A stretch of DNA of 43,029 nt from an uncultured Bacteroidales bacterium (GTDB lineage Bacteria; Bacteroidota; Bacteroidia; Bacteroidales; Bacteroidaceae), in contig CALKIW010000143.1 in the NCBI GenBank assembly GCA_937995875.1, positions 1 through 43,029 on the forward strand. The letters are read 5' to 3'. The notes below the pieces were generated by a model. The model did no database searches. It had not been told where the DNA came from and saw nothing but the letters and a program-made list of their open reading frames with translations. A program made the position numbers and the translations under genes. Position 1 is the stretch's first letter. Each line of letters starts with the position of its first letter. This document shows, in pieces, positions 1-8,052 of this stretch.

Positions 1-675
1 ATTTTTCGAACATTATTTTTGAAACATCTGGAGTAAAAAGGGCTATCTATTTTCGTTAAAATTGGGTCGGGCATTCCCCAAAATTGTAAGGACGCTGAGA
101 TTGGGGCTTTCTCATTGCATGGTTAGGCCTTATCGGCAGCGCGGAAAAGCCTCAGTCGCACTGTGGTTGAAGCCTTGTCATCATGCCGTTAGATACTCAA
201 TCGCAGGCGGGAAAATAGGAGAATAAACGCCTGTTTTTCAAAAACGCTGACAGTCAAGCATTTATAAAACATCGCAATTTTTGCGTATTTCGAACAAGGG
301 CAAATTGATTTTTAAATAAGCGAAAATTTGAGGACGAAATGTCAATATAACTAACCAATTTAAATTTTTCAAAACCGGTGTTTGAAATAAGATCAACATT
401 TTCAGGACAAACTGCCAACGACATGAACATACCGCCTATATGCTGAAGCAGATGCACGCCTCGTCCGTCTCTGCATTATACATAGCTTTAGTCTCTAAAA
501 ATCAATAGACGACCATTTAATGTCTCTAAAGATATAAAGTAAACCTTTCCAAATTTTTTTGTTGAGCCAAGATCAAGCATGAGTACAAAAGCTCGTATTC
601 TATCACAAATATCGCTACTTTAATAAAATTTTCAATTACTCATTTATGAAAGTTAGCAACTAAAAAAAGATTTCG
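1..675. other. Non-coding stretch upstream of serS, with degenerate repeat
   Basis: No convincing gene is visible on either strand. The short reading frames here have no recognisable protein features and lack a promoter-like match. About 147-174 is an imperfect hairpin-like segment (AGCCTCAGTCGCA followed by TGGTTGAAGCC). It resembles the better hairpin at 30371-30398, so I treat it as a member of the same degenerate intergenic repeat family. The window may start shortly after the end of an upstream gene that is not seen. Confidence 0.5.
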
Positions 676-706
676 TTTGTACATTCGTAGTTTTTTTGTA
701 CTTTTG
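676..706 (+). promoter_or_regulatory. Bacteroidetes-type promoter of serS
   Basis: TTTG at 676-679 and TACTTTTG at 699-706 are separated by 19 bases. This matches the -33/-7 pattern (TTTG, TAnnTTTG) of the primary sigma factor of Bacteroidetes. Transcription would start near 712, leaving a leader of about 30 nt before the ATG at 743. Confidence 0.75.
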
Positions 707-742
707 CCTGATGTAATTGATAAAAAACTAAAACATAGCATT

Positions 743-2032
743 ATGCTTACACTTAAACTCATCAATGAGGAAACAGAGCGTGTTATCAAAGGACTGGAGA
801 AAAAACATTTCGAAGGCGCTCGCGAGGCAATAGACAAGGTGTTGGAATATGATAAGGTACGTCGCGAGTCACAACAAGAGCTGGATGCAAACAAGCAGCA
901 GCAGAAGCTCATCTCCAAGCAGATAGGTGGCTTGATGAAAGAGGGAAAGAAAGATGAGACCAACGAGATAAAAAACAAAATAGCCGAGCTGAAGGCCCAA
1001 GACAAGGCGCTTCAGGAAGTGATGAACAAGGCTCAGGAGGACATGACCAACGTGCTCCTCGAAATACCCAACATTCCACACACAGATGTTCCTGAAGGTA
1101 AGGATGCTAATGATAATGTGGTCGTAAAGGAAGGAGGGAGCATCCCTGATTTAGGAGAGCATGCACTTTGCCATTGGGATTTGCTCAAGCAATATAATCT
1201 TGTGGATTTCGACCTTGGTGTAAAGATAACGGGGGCCGGATTCCCACTATATTTGGGCAAGATGGCAAGATTTCAACGCGCCTTGGAAGCCTTCTTCCTT
1301 GAAGAGGCGCGCAAGTCTGGCTATCTGGAAGTGCAGCCTCCATACGTGGTGAATGAGGCTTCCGGATATGGAACAGGACAGTTGCCCGATAAAGAGGGAC
1401 AGATGTATCATGTTAATATGGATAATTTGTACCTCATTCCAACAGCAGAGGTGCCTGTAACCAATATATTCCGCGACGTGATTCTTGAAGAAAAAGAATT
1501 GCCGATTAAGCGTTGTGCTTACTCTGCTTGTTTTCGTCGTGAGGCTGGGTCATACGGAAAAGATGTGCGCGGGCTGAATCGTCTGCACCAGTTTGATAAG
1601 GTAGAGATTGTGCGTATTGACACGCCTGAACATTCATACGAAAGTCTGACAGAGATGCTAAACCACGTAGAGGGCTTGCTCCAAAAGTTGGAACTCCCTT
1701 ATCACATTTTGCGTCTATGCGGCGGTGATATGAGTTTTACCTCAGCCATTTGCTACGATTTTGAGGTGTGGAGTGCTGCCCAGAAACGTTGGCTTGAAGT
1801 TTCTTCGGTATCAAATTTCGAGAGCTATCAGGCTAATCGTCTGCACTGTCGTTATCGTCGTGAAGATACCAAAAAGACGGAACTCTGTCACACTTTGAAC
1901 GGCTCTGCGTTGGCTTTGCCGCGTATTGTGGCAGCCATCATCGAAAACAATCAAACTTCAGAAGGCATACGTGTACCCAAGGTGCTGGTACCATACTGTG
2001 GTTTCGATATGCTCGATGATAAAAACTTCTAA
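743..2032 (+). CDS. serS: Seryl-tRNA synthetase
   Basis: Cytoplasmic class II enzyme that charges tRNA-Ser with serine. The 429-residue product has the usual family length. Residues about 1-110 form the long antiparallel coiled-coil arm that grips the tRNA variable arm (charged heptad-like sequence, EEGKKDETNEIKNKIAEL). The catalytic core carries motif 2 (FRREAGSYGKD) and motif 3 (LNGSALALPR), plus the TAEVP serine-binding segment. The frame is open upstream to 677, but the promoter -7 box at 699-706 lies inside that extension. The ATG at 743 (MLTLKLINEE) is therefore the start, and it aligns with the usual SerRS N-terminus. It appears to be a single-gene unit; no clear terminator follows in the 216-bp gap. 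Confidence 0.97.
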   Translation: MLTLKLINEETERVIKGLEKKHFEGAREAIDKVLEYDKVRRESQQELDANKQQQKLISKQIGGLMKEGKKDETNEIKNKIAELKAQDKALQEVMNKAQEDMTNVLLEIPNIPHTDVPEGKDANDNVVVKEGGSIPDLGEHALCHWDLLKQYNLVDFDLGVKITGAGFPLYLGKMARFQRALEAFFLEEARKSGYLEVQPPYVVNEASGYGTGQLPDKEGQMYHVNMDNLYLIPTAEVPVTNIFRDVILEEKELPIKRCAYSACFRREAGSYGKDVRGLNRLHQFDKVEIVRIDTPEHSYESLTEMLNHVEGLLQKLELPYHILRLCGGDMSFTSAICYDFEVWSAAQKRWLEVSSVSNFESYQANRLHCRYRREDTKKTELCHTLNGSALALPRIVAAIIENNQTSEGIRVPKVLVPYCGFDMLDDKNF

Positions 2033-2248
2033 TTGGTAAACATATTGCTATGCTTCGGAAGAACATATGCAAGACTCACATTTCGGTGGTACTGGTTTTG
2101 AGTAATTTGCTTATTTATTCATTCTTGGCTACCAATTCGACATATAATCATTGATAAACAAACATAAGGGGTTGGCTGTGTGGAATGTTCCGTATCGTTG
2201 TTTCATCTCGGCAGCCTAACGAAGTAAATCCTTAATATTTAATTTCAC

Positions 2249-4621
2249 ATGAACAAAATTATAAGTAAAAAGCAGTTTTCTGAGAAAGTGTATTGCTTTG
2301 AGGTAGAAGCTCCACTGATTGCTAAAAGTTGTCGTCCGGGTAACTTTATTATTGTAAGAGTAGACAAAAAGAGTGAGCGGGTGCCTTATACGATTGCTAA
2401 GGCCAATGTAGAAAAAGGAACACTTACAATGGTTGTTCAGGAGGTTGGCCTGTCGTCTACAAAGTTTTGCAGGCTCAATGAAGGCGATAGCGTTAACGAC
2501 ATTGTTGGGCCATTAGGAACTCCATCGAAAATAGAAAACTATGGAACGGTGATATGTGCCGGCGGAGGCATTGGCATCGCCGCCATTCTGCCTATTCTCA
2601 CTGCGCTCAAGAAAGCAGGAAATCGTGTCATTTCTGTGTTGGCAGGTCGCACAAAGGAGCTTGTCATCATGGAGGATGATGTGAAACAATATAGTGATGA
2701 GGTTATCATCATGACTGATGACGGCAGCTGGGGGCAAAAAGGTGTGGTAACCGTTGGGGTAGAACAGGTTATCAAGCGGGAGAAGGTGGACAAGGTGATT
2801 GCTATCGGTCCTCCCATGATGATGAAGTTCACTTCGTTGTTAGCCCAAAAATACAATATTCCCAATGATGTGTCCTTGAACACCATCATGGTAGACGGAA
2901 CGGGAATGTGTGGGGCCTGTCGTCTGACCATTGGAGGTAAGACCAAATTCGTTTGCATTGACGGTCCGGAATTTAACGGAGATTTGGTGGATTGGGACGA
3001 GATGATGAAACGGATGGGCACCTTCAGAAATGTGGAAAAGGAGGAAATGGAGAATTATCAAACTAGCTCCATTTCTGGCAACGGAAAGGAAATACAGAAA
3101 GTCGAGACGGCTTCCCTGAACAAGGGCTCCCTCTCTCCCAATGGAGAAAACCGAGATGGAAAAGCTGAGGACGAAGCATCACTTTCCGACCGTAATGCTC
3201 AGTGGAGAAAGGAGTTACGAGCTTCTATGAAAGGAAAGGAACGCACTAAAATCGAACGTGTGAAGATGCCGGAGCTCGATCCTGTCTATCGTGCTACAAC
3301 ACGATTGGAGGAGGTAAACCTCGGATTGACCGCAGAGATGGCTGTCAGAGAGGCTCATCGCTGTTTGGACTGTCCCAAACCTACCTGTGTTGAGGGTTGC
3401 CCGGTAAATATAGATATTCCCTCGTTTATCAAAAACATAGAACGTGGTGCTTTCCTCGAAGCTGCCAAAGTGTTGAAGATGACTTCTGCTTTGCCGGCAG
3501 TATGTGGACGTGTATGTCCGCAAGAAAAGCAATGTGAGAGTCGCTGCGTGCATCTCAGAATGAACGAGCCTGCTGTGGCCATCGGTTATTTGGAGCGATT
3601 TGCTGCCGACTATGAACGCGAAAGCGGTCAAATGGCCATACCTAACGTTGCATCAAGCAATGGCATCAAGGTGGCTGTGGTTGGCTCCGGACCGGCAGGA
3701 TTGAGCTTTGCAGGCGACATGGTGAAAAAAGGATTTGAAGTTTACGTATTCGAAGCCCTGCATGAAGTGGGAGGTGTACTTAAATATGGCATTCCGGAAT
3801 TTCGTCTGCCCAACCATATTGTAGACGTGGAGATTGACAATTTAAGAAGACTTGGCGTGCATTTCCAAACAGATACCATCATTGGCAAAACCATCACTGT
3901 GGAAGAATTGGAGGCCAAAGGATTCAAGGGGATTTTTGTTGCTTCCGGTGCCGGGCTGCCTAATTTTATGGGTATTCCCGGTGAAAATCTTATCAATGTG
4001 ATGTCGAGCAACGAATACCTGACGCGTGTAAACCTGATGGATGCAGCCAACCCTGAAACCGATACCCCCATTATTCTTGGCAAAAAAGTAATGGTTGTGG
4101 GCGGCGGCAACACGGCTATGGACTCTTGTCGTACAGCTAAGCGTCTCGGAGCTGACGTAACACTGGTATATCGCAGGTCGGAAGCAGAAATGCCCGCCCG
4201 CTTGGAGGAGGTGAAACATGCCAAGGAAGAGGGTATCAACTTCATGACCCTTTATAATCCTAAGGAATATATTGGCGACGAAAACGGAAGGATCGCTGCT
4301 GCAGTCTTGGACGTAATGGAACTGGGTGAGCCCGATGCTTCCGGACGACGCAGACCTATTGCTACCGGCAAGACAGTAACGTTGGAATGTGATCAAGTTG
4401 TGGTTGCAGTGGGCGTATCTCCCAATCCATTGGTACCGACATCAATTCCGGGGCTGGAATTGGGACGCAAGAATACAATAGTAGTGAGCGACCAAATGCA
4501 GTCTTCAATTCCCAACCTTTATGCCGGAGGCGACATTGTACGTGGTGGAGCAACGGTAATCTTGGCTATGGGAGACGGACGACGGGCTGCTCAGAGCATG
4601 GCAGAAAAGTTGTTGGCATGA
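2249..4621 (+). CDS. nfnAB: Fused NADH-dependent ferredoxin:NADP+ oxidoreductase (NfnA-NfnB)
   Basis: The 790-residue protein joins two subunits that are separate in clostridia and Thermotoga. Residues 1-260 are the NfnA/DHODB-like flavoprotein: FAD-binding barrel, NAD domain with AGGGIG near 104, and a [2Fe-2S] site with Asp216, Cys221, Cys224 and Cys236, the Asp-plus-three-Cys set expected for NfnA. Residues about 265-335 are a hydrophilic linker. Residues 340-790 are NfnB/glutamate-synthase-small-subunit-like: two [4Fe-4S] cysteine groups (372/375/380/384 and 419/423/429/433), an FAD GSGPAG motif near 475 and an NADP motif GGGNTAMD near 614. The family performs flavin-based electron bifurcation: NADH plus reduced ferredoxin reduce NADP+. 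A role as an ordinary glutamate synthase subunit is unlikely because no large subunit is adjacent. No promoter was recognised. Confidence 0.9.
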   Translation: MNKIISKKQFSEKVYCFEVEAPLIAKSCRPGNFIIVRVDKKSERVPYTIAKANVEKGTLTMVVQEVGLSSTKFCRLNEGDSVNDIVGPLGTPSKIENYGTVICAGGGIGIAAILPILTALKKAGNRVISVLAGRTKELVIMEDDVKQYSDEVIIMTDDGSWGQKGVVTVGVEQVIKREKVDKVIAIGPPMMMKFTSLLAQKYNIPNDVSLNTIMVDGTGMCGACRLTIGGKTKFVCIDGPEFNGDLVDWDEMMKRMGTFRNVEKEEMENYQTSSISGNGKEIQKVETASLNKGSLSPNGENRDGKAEDEASLSDRNAQWRKELRASMKGKERTKIERVKMPELDPVYRATTRLEEVNLGLTAEMAVREAHRCLDCPKPTCVEGCPVNIDIPSFIKNIERGAFLEAAKVLKMTSALPAVCGRVCPQEKQCESRCVHLRMNEPAVAIGYLERFAADYERESGQMAIPNVASSNGIKVAVVGSGPAGLSFAGDMVKKGFEVYVFEALHEVGGVLKYGIPEFRLPNHIVDVEIDNLRRLGVHFQTDTIIGKTITVEELEAKGFKGIFVASGAGLPNFMGIPGENLINVMSSNEYLTRVNLMDAANPETDTPIILGKKVMVVGGGNTAMDSCRTAKRLGADVTLVYRRSEAEMPARLEEVKHAKEEGINFMTLYNPKEYIGDENGRIAAAVLDVMELGEPDASGRRRPIATGKTVTLECDQVVVAVGVSPNPLVPTSIPGLELGRKNTIVVSDQMQSSIPNLYAGGDIVRGGATVILAMGDGRRAAQSMAEKLLA

Positions 4622-5011
4622 ACTTGAAAGTGGAACATGAGCGATGAGTTCAGTTTGTGTGTCTTTTAGAGGAAGCATACATCCACAACCTAAAGTTATT
4701 TGTTCACAAGATAGACTATAAAATCGAACGGTATTATATAAGAAACTACTGTTCGTTTGGTTAGAAGTCAGGAGTTAAGACTATATGTTTTCTTCTTATA
4801 GAAGGGTAGAAACAGTATAGTCTTAACTCCTTTGACTGTACTGATACCAACTTCCTTATAAGCTCAATTAAGAAATTTCATTTGCGGATAGGGCTTCATG
4901 TTGTGATAGAGGGGGAGGCTGAAAAGCTGTTAGAAGTTGTAATAAAAGCATCGGCGCTGCGTTATAAAACCAACTGTGGTCGCATTTTTATTCTATCCAC
5001 AATTTAATAAC
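4622..5011. other. Intergenic gap between nfnAB and lipoprotein gene
   Basis: 390 bases without a gene. The only structure I see is the long inverted repeat at 4767-4836. No convincing TAnnTTTG promoter box was found before the lipoprotein gene. Confidence 0.5.
4767..4836. repeat. Long inverted repeat (16-bp perfect arms) downstream of nfnAB
   Basis: Arms AGGAGTTAAGACTATA (4770-4785) and its exact reverse complement (4816-4831) enclose 30 bases that can themselves pair partly (TGTTT with AAACA, CTTCT with AGAAG). With a two-base bulge the stem extends outward (GTC at 4767-4769, GAC at 4834-4836). It is not followed by a T tract, so it is not a classical intrinsic terminator. It may be an mRNA 3'-end or processing element, or a small mobile remnant. 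Confidence 0.7.
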
Positions 5012-5839
5012 ATGATGAAAAAGAAATTTTTGTGGCGCTTATCAAGCAGTGTGGTGTTGGCTGGTAATTTAGTTGGAATGATTTCTTGTGGGACAGACGA
5101 GCTTTCTCCCGACCTGCCCATGCCATCTCAACATTCGATTCCGCTTCTCAGCATGGAGCTGTGGAAGAATGGGCACGCAGCTTATAAATATGATAAGAAG
5201 CGCCGCCTTGTTTCCTATGTGTCATACAATGGTAATGTGGTGGAAAGAGAGATCAGCTACCAATATGATGATCATCAGCAGCGTATATATGCTGAAATGA
5301 CAGACTATATGCGTTTTCCCAGTGCAGCGCTTGTCTACACGGACACGCTATTTCTACGGAACGGATTGATAGACAGTGTTTCGGGCGTTATACATGGTCA
5401 TACTGTTTACCATTTCAAAATGCGGTACAATCATGACAGACAGCTTGATAAGGTCAAAATTGAGAATAAGTTCATGGGTAATGGGAATACTTTGAATGAG
5501 GAGCATGAATATATTTGGGAACAGAAAGACTTGAAGACTTTTATAAGCAGCAGTAAACAAGAGACTGTTGAGCGCAGGAATTACTTCTATACTTCATCAA
5601 GTGCGCATCCGCAATTTACCATTCCTGCTCCCAATGCCCACCTTTATCCGTTGCAACGGTTGGGTTATCTGGGCAATTTGCCGAAGCATTTGGTCCATAG
5701 CGAGAACGTTTCTTCTACACGTTCAAATCAGTCTACAACTTATGAATATACGATAGAAAAGGGATTGGTCAAACAGTTCTCGGTATATCTGTCTCCAGAA
5801 GTTCCTGTTGCCTCTGTAACATACAAATGGGAGGAATAA
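5012..5839 (+). CDS. Hypothetical lipoprotein, YD-repeat-like beta-rich
   Basis: 275-residue protein beginning MMKKKF with a hydrophobic stretch and a lipobox-like MISC ending at Cys26, so it is probably lipidated and envelope-anchored. The mature part is beta-rich, with repeated aromatic/charged strands such as YKYDKKRRLVSYV, ISYQYDD and MRYNHDRQLDKVKI. These recall YD-repeat or DUF4595-type Bacteroidetes lipoproteins; the assignment is an inference from pattern, not from a catalytic motif. The frame continues upstream to 4976, but only the ATG at 5012 places the signal sequence correctly. No enzyme activity can be proposed. It stands alone and converges on the DUF975 gene. Confidence 0.7.
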   Translation: MMKKKFLWRLSSSVVLAGNLVGMISCGTDELSPDLPMPSQHSIPLLSMELWKNGHAAYKYDKKRRLVSYVSYNGNVVEREISYQYDDHQQRIYAEMTDYMRFPSAALVYTDTLFLRNGLIDSVSGVIHGHTVYHFKMRYNHDRQLDKVKIENKFMGNGNTLNEEHEYIWEQKDLKTFISSSKQETVERRNYFYTSSSAHPQFTIPAPNAHLYPLQRLGYLGNLPKHLVHSENVSSTRSNQSTTYEYTIEKGLVKQFSVYLSPEVPVASVTYKWEE

Positions 5840-6005
5840 CCTTTTCCGGATAGTGATTATCCCTAACCACACAGACTCACGCAGCCGAAAAGGTAGGAAT
5901 ATCAGATTGTCTATACGAAAACGCTGTAACTCGCTGACAGAATATTATGGTAATCCGGTCGGTGAGCCACAGCGTAACATAGGCGTCTTTTAATTTTAGA
6001 GAAGA

Positions 6006-6638
6006 TTATACCTGCTGAACGGATGCTCCCCGTTCACGAATCAAGTCTTCATAGAAATGTGCATGAGCGGCTTGCACATAAGGAATCAGCCACAGCAGAC
6101 CAATGCCCAGTGTGAGGATGGAAAGCAACAGCCACCCGATGAAACTCAGGTCGAGAATAAACAAGTCCATCTTGTGACCTTCCATGAGCCTCATGCTTTC
6201 TTCTATGGCTGCATCACATCCCATTTCCTTGTTGTCTCTGTAGACAAAGTAACTCATGGCGTATGAATACTTTTTAATCAAACCGGGGATGATAAGCAGC
6301 ATTGTCCAGAGTAAAGTGTAGATGCCAACAAGCAAAGGAATGAGCAAACTCTTGCTCCACCAAGGCTTCTTGTATCCGCGAAACAGAGAACTGACGGAAA
6401 CTTGCTCCCCGCGTATCAAATCCAGAAACAACACGCTTACCGACCATGCCAGCGGTATGGCGGCAATGTAGAGCAGGCTTGAAATTGTGTTTTTCGTGAT
6501 ATCTTCGTTTAGACTGTTGGTCACAGCACCAATGTCCAAGAATATCACATAGTAAACCAGTGTACAGAGAACAGGGGTTGTCCATCTCGAATCGAGCGAT
6601 GCGAGTGCCCGGTTTTTGTAATCGTTTGTAGTTCCCAT
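6006..6638 (-). CDS. DUF975 family integral membrane protein
   Basis: 210 residues with about five or six hydrophobic segments. The C-terminal half carries the DUF975 signature: an amphipathic segment AIEESMRLMEGHKMDLF followed by LDLSFIGWLLL and LTLGIGLLWLIPY, then a short cytoplasmic tail. The family is widespread in Firmicutes and Bacteroidetes and has no established biochemical function. The gene lies 77 bp downstream of ilvE on the same strand but is separated from it by a strong hairpin terminator (6662-6699), so it is probably expressed separately. Confidence 0.85.
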   Translation of the reverse strand: MGTTNDYKNRALASLDSRWTTPVLCTLVYYVIFLDIGAVTNSLNEDITKNTISSLLYIAAIPLAWSVSVLFLDLIRGEQVSVSSLFRGYKKPWWSKSLLIPLLVGIYTLLWTMLLIIPGLIKKYSYAMSYFVYRDNKEMGCDAAIEESMRLMEGHKMDLFILDLSFIGWLLLSILTLGIGLLWLIPYVQAAHAHFYEDLIRERGASVQQV

Positions 6639-6661
6639 TGTTATTAAATTTTAGATTAATA

Positions 6662-6699
6662 AAAAGTTGTCTTACCAGCTTGAAGGTAAAACAACTTTT
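6662..6699 (-). terminator. Intrinsic terminator after ilvE
   Basis: Arms AAAAGTTGT-C-TTACC (6662-6676) and GGTAA-A-ACAACTTTT (6685-6699) pair over 14 positions with one mismatch and an 8-base loop. Read on the minus strand the stem ends in TTTTT, directly after the ilvE stop codon. A T-rich exit also exists on the plus strand, but no plus-strand gene runs into it. Confidence 0.75.
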
Positions 6700-6715
6700 A
6701 TAATAATATAGTCGT

Positions 6716-7732
6716 TTATTCAATGACTACAGTGGTCCAACCGTGCTTATCCTCAACCGTTCCGTATTGGATGCCACGAAGTGTGTCGTAGAGTTTCTTA
6801 GACCAAGGTCCCGGTTTCTCTCCAAAATCGTAGCGTTTGCCGGTTTCGATGTCGTCAAGATAGGAAATAGGTGAGATAACGGCTGCCGTACCGCAGGCTC
6901 CGGCCTCTTCGAAGGTTTCGAGTTCTTCTTCCGGTATAGGCCTGCGTTCCACTTTCAATCCGAGATCTTCAGCTATTTGCATGAGGCTCTTGTTGGTGAT
7001 GGAGGGTAGAATAGAACTCGATTTCGGTGTGACATAGGTGTTGTTTTTGATGCCAAAGAAGTTTGCCGCACCACACTCGTCTACATATTTCTTTTCCTTA
7101 GAGTCGAGATAAAACTCGCTGGCATATCCTTTTTCGTGAGCAATGGAATTGGCTTTTAATGATGCTGCGTAGTTTCCACCAACCTTATATATACCGGTGC
7201 CAAGCGGAGCGGCACGGTCATAGTCACGGATGATAACGTAAGGATTACTCGAAAAACCTCCCTTGAAGTAGGGACCAACAGGAGTGACGAAGATTAGAAA
7301 GCAATATTCCGATGCCGGATGCACACCCACTTGAGCACTGGTACCAATGAGAAGCGGGCGAATATAAAGTGTGGCACCGCTTTCATAGGTAGGAATATAC
7401 TCCTGATTGAGACGTACCACCTTCTTAACCATTTCTACAAAGAGCTCTGTAGGAACTTCAGGCATGAGAATGCCACGACAGGTACTTTGCAGACGGGCTG
7501 CGTTGTCTTCTACTCTAAAGGTGCGAACTTTGCCATCGGGGCAGCGGTAGGCCTTGAGTCCCTCAAAAGCCTCCTGCCCATAGTGCAGGCAGGTTGCTGC
7601 CATGTGCATCTTGAGATATTCATCGGAACTCACCTCTATTTCGCCCCATTTTCCATCACGATAGTTGCAACGTACATTGTAGTCGGTCTTCATGTAACCG
7701 AAAGATAAATTAGCCCAATCCAATTCTTTCAT
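6716..7732 (-). CDS. ilvE: Branched-chain amino acid aminotransferase
   Basis: Cytosolic PLP enzyme that transaminates leucine, isoleucine and valine with 2-oxoglutarate. The 338-residue length fits the BCAT-II (long) subfamily. The PLP lysine is Lys183 in GIYKVGGNYA, and the downstream DECGAANFF segment supplies the fold-type IV cofactor-binding glutamate. GACGTAAVISP near residue 288 is the conserved phosphate-binding threonine loop. The start at 7732 is an ATG with a well-placed promoter at 7772-7802. The gene is monocistronic, bounded by its promoter and the terminator at 6662-6699. Confidence 0.95.
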   Translation of the reverse strand: MKELDWANLSFGYMKTDYNVRCNYRDGKWGEIEVSSDEYLKMHMAATCLHYGQEAFEGLKAYRCPDGKVRTFRVEDNAARLQSTCRGILMPEVPTELFVEMVKKVVRLNQEYIPTYESGATLYIRPLLIGTSAQVGVHPASEYCFLIFVTPVGPYFKGGFSSNPYVIIRDYDRAAPLGTGIYKVGGNYAASLKANSIAHEKGYASEFYLDSKEKKYVDECGAANFFGIKNNTYVTPKSSSILPSITNKSLMQIAEDLGLKVERRPIPEEELETFEEAGACGTAAVISPISYLDDIETGKRYDFGEKPGPWSKKLYDTLRGIQYGTVEDKHGWTTVVIE

Positions 7733-7771
7733 AATGATTTAAATTTTAAAGCAGATGCTGCTGATTTATTG

Positions 7772-7802
7772 CAAAATTACAAATAATAACAATACATTGC
7801 AA
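7772..7802 (-). promoter_or_regulatory. Promoter of ilvE
   Basis: On the minus strand TTG (7800-7802) and TAATTTTG (7772-7779) are 20 bases apart, matching the Bacteroidetes -33/-7 pattern. The predicted leader is about 30 nt. The element sits between the end of xseB and ilvE, separating ilvE from the upstream xse transcript. Confidence 0.7.
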
Positions 7803-7818
7803 CTTTTGTATATAAATT

Positions 7819-8010
7819 CTAATTGTCTGTCAATATTTTCTGTATTTCTGCATTGGTTTTGGTTAGCCGGTCTTTACACAGTTTGATGAGTTGTTGTGCT
7901 TTCTTGAGTTGTTTGGACATTTCGTCGATGCCCAACTCATTGTTTTCCAGCTTCTCAACAATATTTTCCAGTTGTCGGACAGCATCTTCATATTTCGTTT
8001 CTGTAGCCAT
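7819..8010 (-). CDS. xseB: Exodeoxyribonuclease VII small subunit
   Basis: 63-residue protein, the normal size of XseB. Its sequence is the typical charged helical hairpin: YEDAVRQLENIVEKLENNELGIDE, then a second helix LKKAQQLIKLCKDRL. Several copies wrap each XseA large subunit in the enzyme, which degrades single-stranded DNA bidirectionally to oligonucleotides. It follows xseA by 42 bp on the same strand, so the two are almost certainly cotranscribed. The start is the ATG at 8010. Confidence 0.93.
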   Translation of the reverse strand: MATETKYEDAVRQLENIVEKLENNELGIDEMSKQLKKAQQLIKLCKDRLTKTNAEIQKILTDN

Positions 8011-8052
8011 TTTGCGTTTTGAATTTTAGTATTTTGTTACGTTCATATAATT

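Noticed and set aside
254..457. Minus-strand frame of 67 codons in the first non-coding stretch
   Set aside because: No promoter, no recognisable sequence features, and low-complexity composition typical of chance frames.
677..742. Longer SerRS N-terminus starting at 677
   Set aside because: The promoter -7 box lies within this extension, and the ATG at 743 gives the family's standard N-terminus.
2249..4621. Glutamate synthase small subunit or dihydroorotate dehydrogenase electron-transfer subunit as the main function
   Set aside because: Both halves are fused with the Asp/three-Cys [2Fe-2S] site and two [4Fe-4S] groups, and neither gltB nor pyrD is adjacent. This fits NfnAB.
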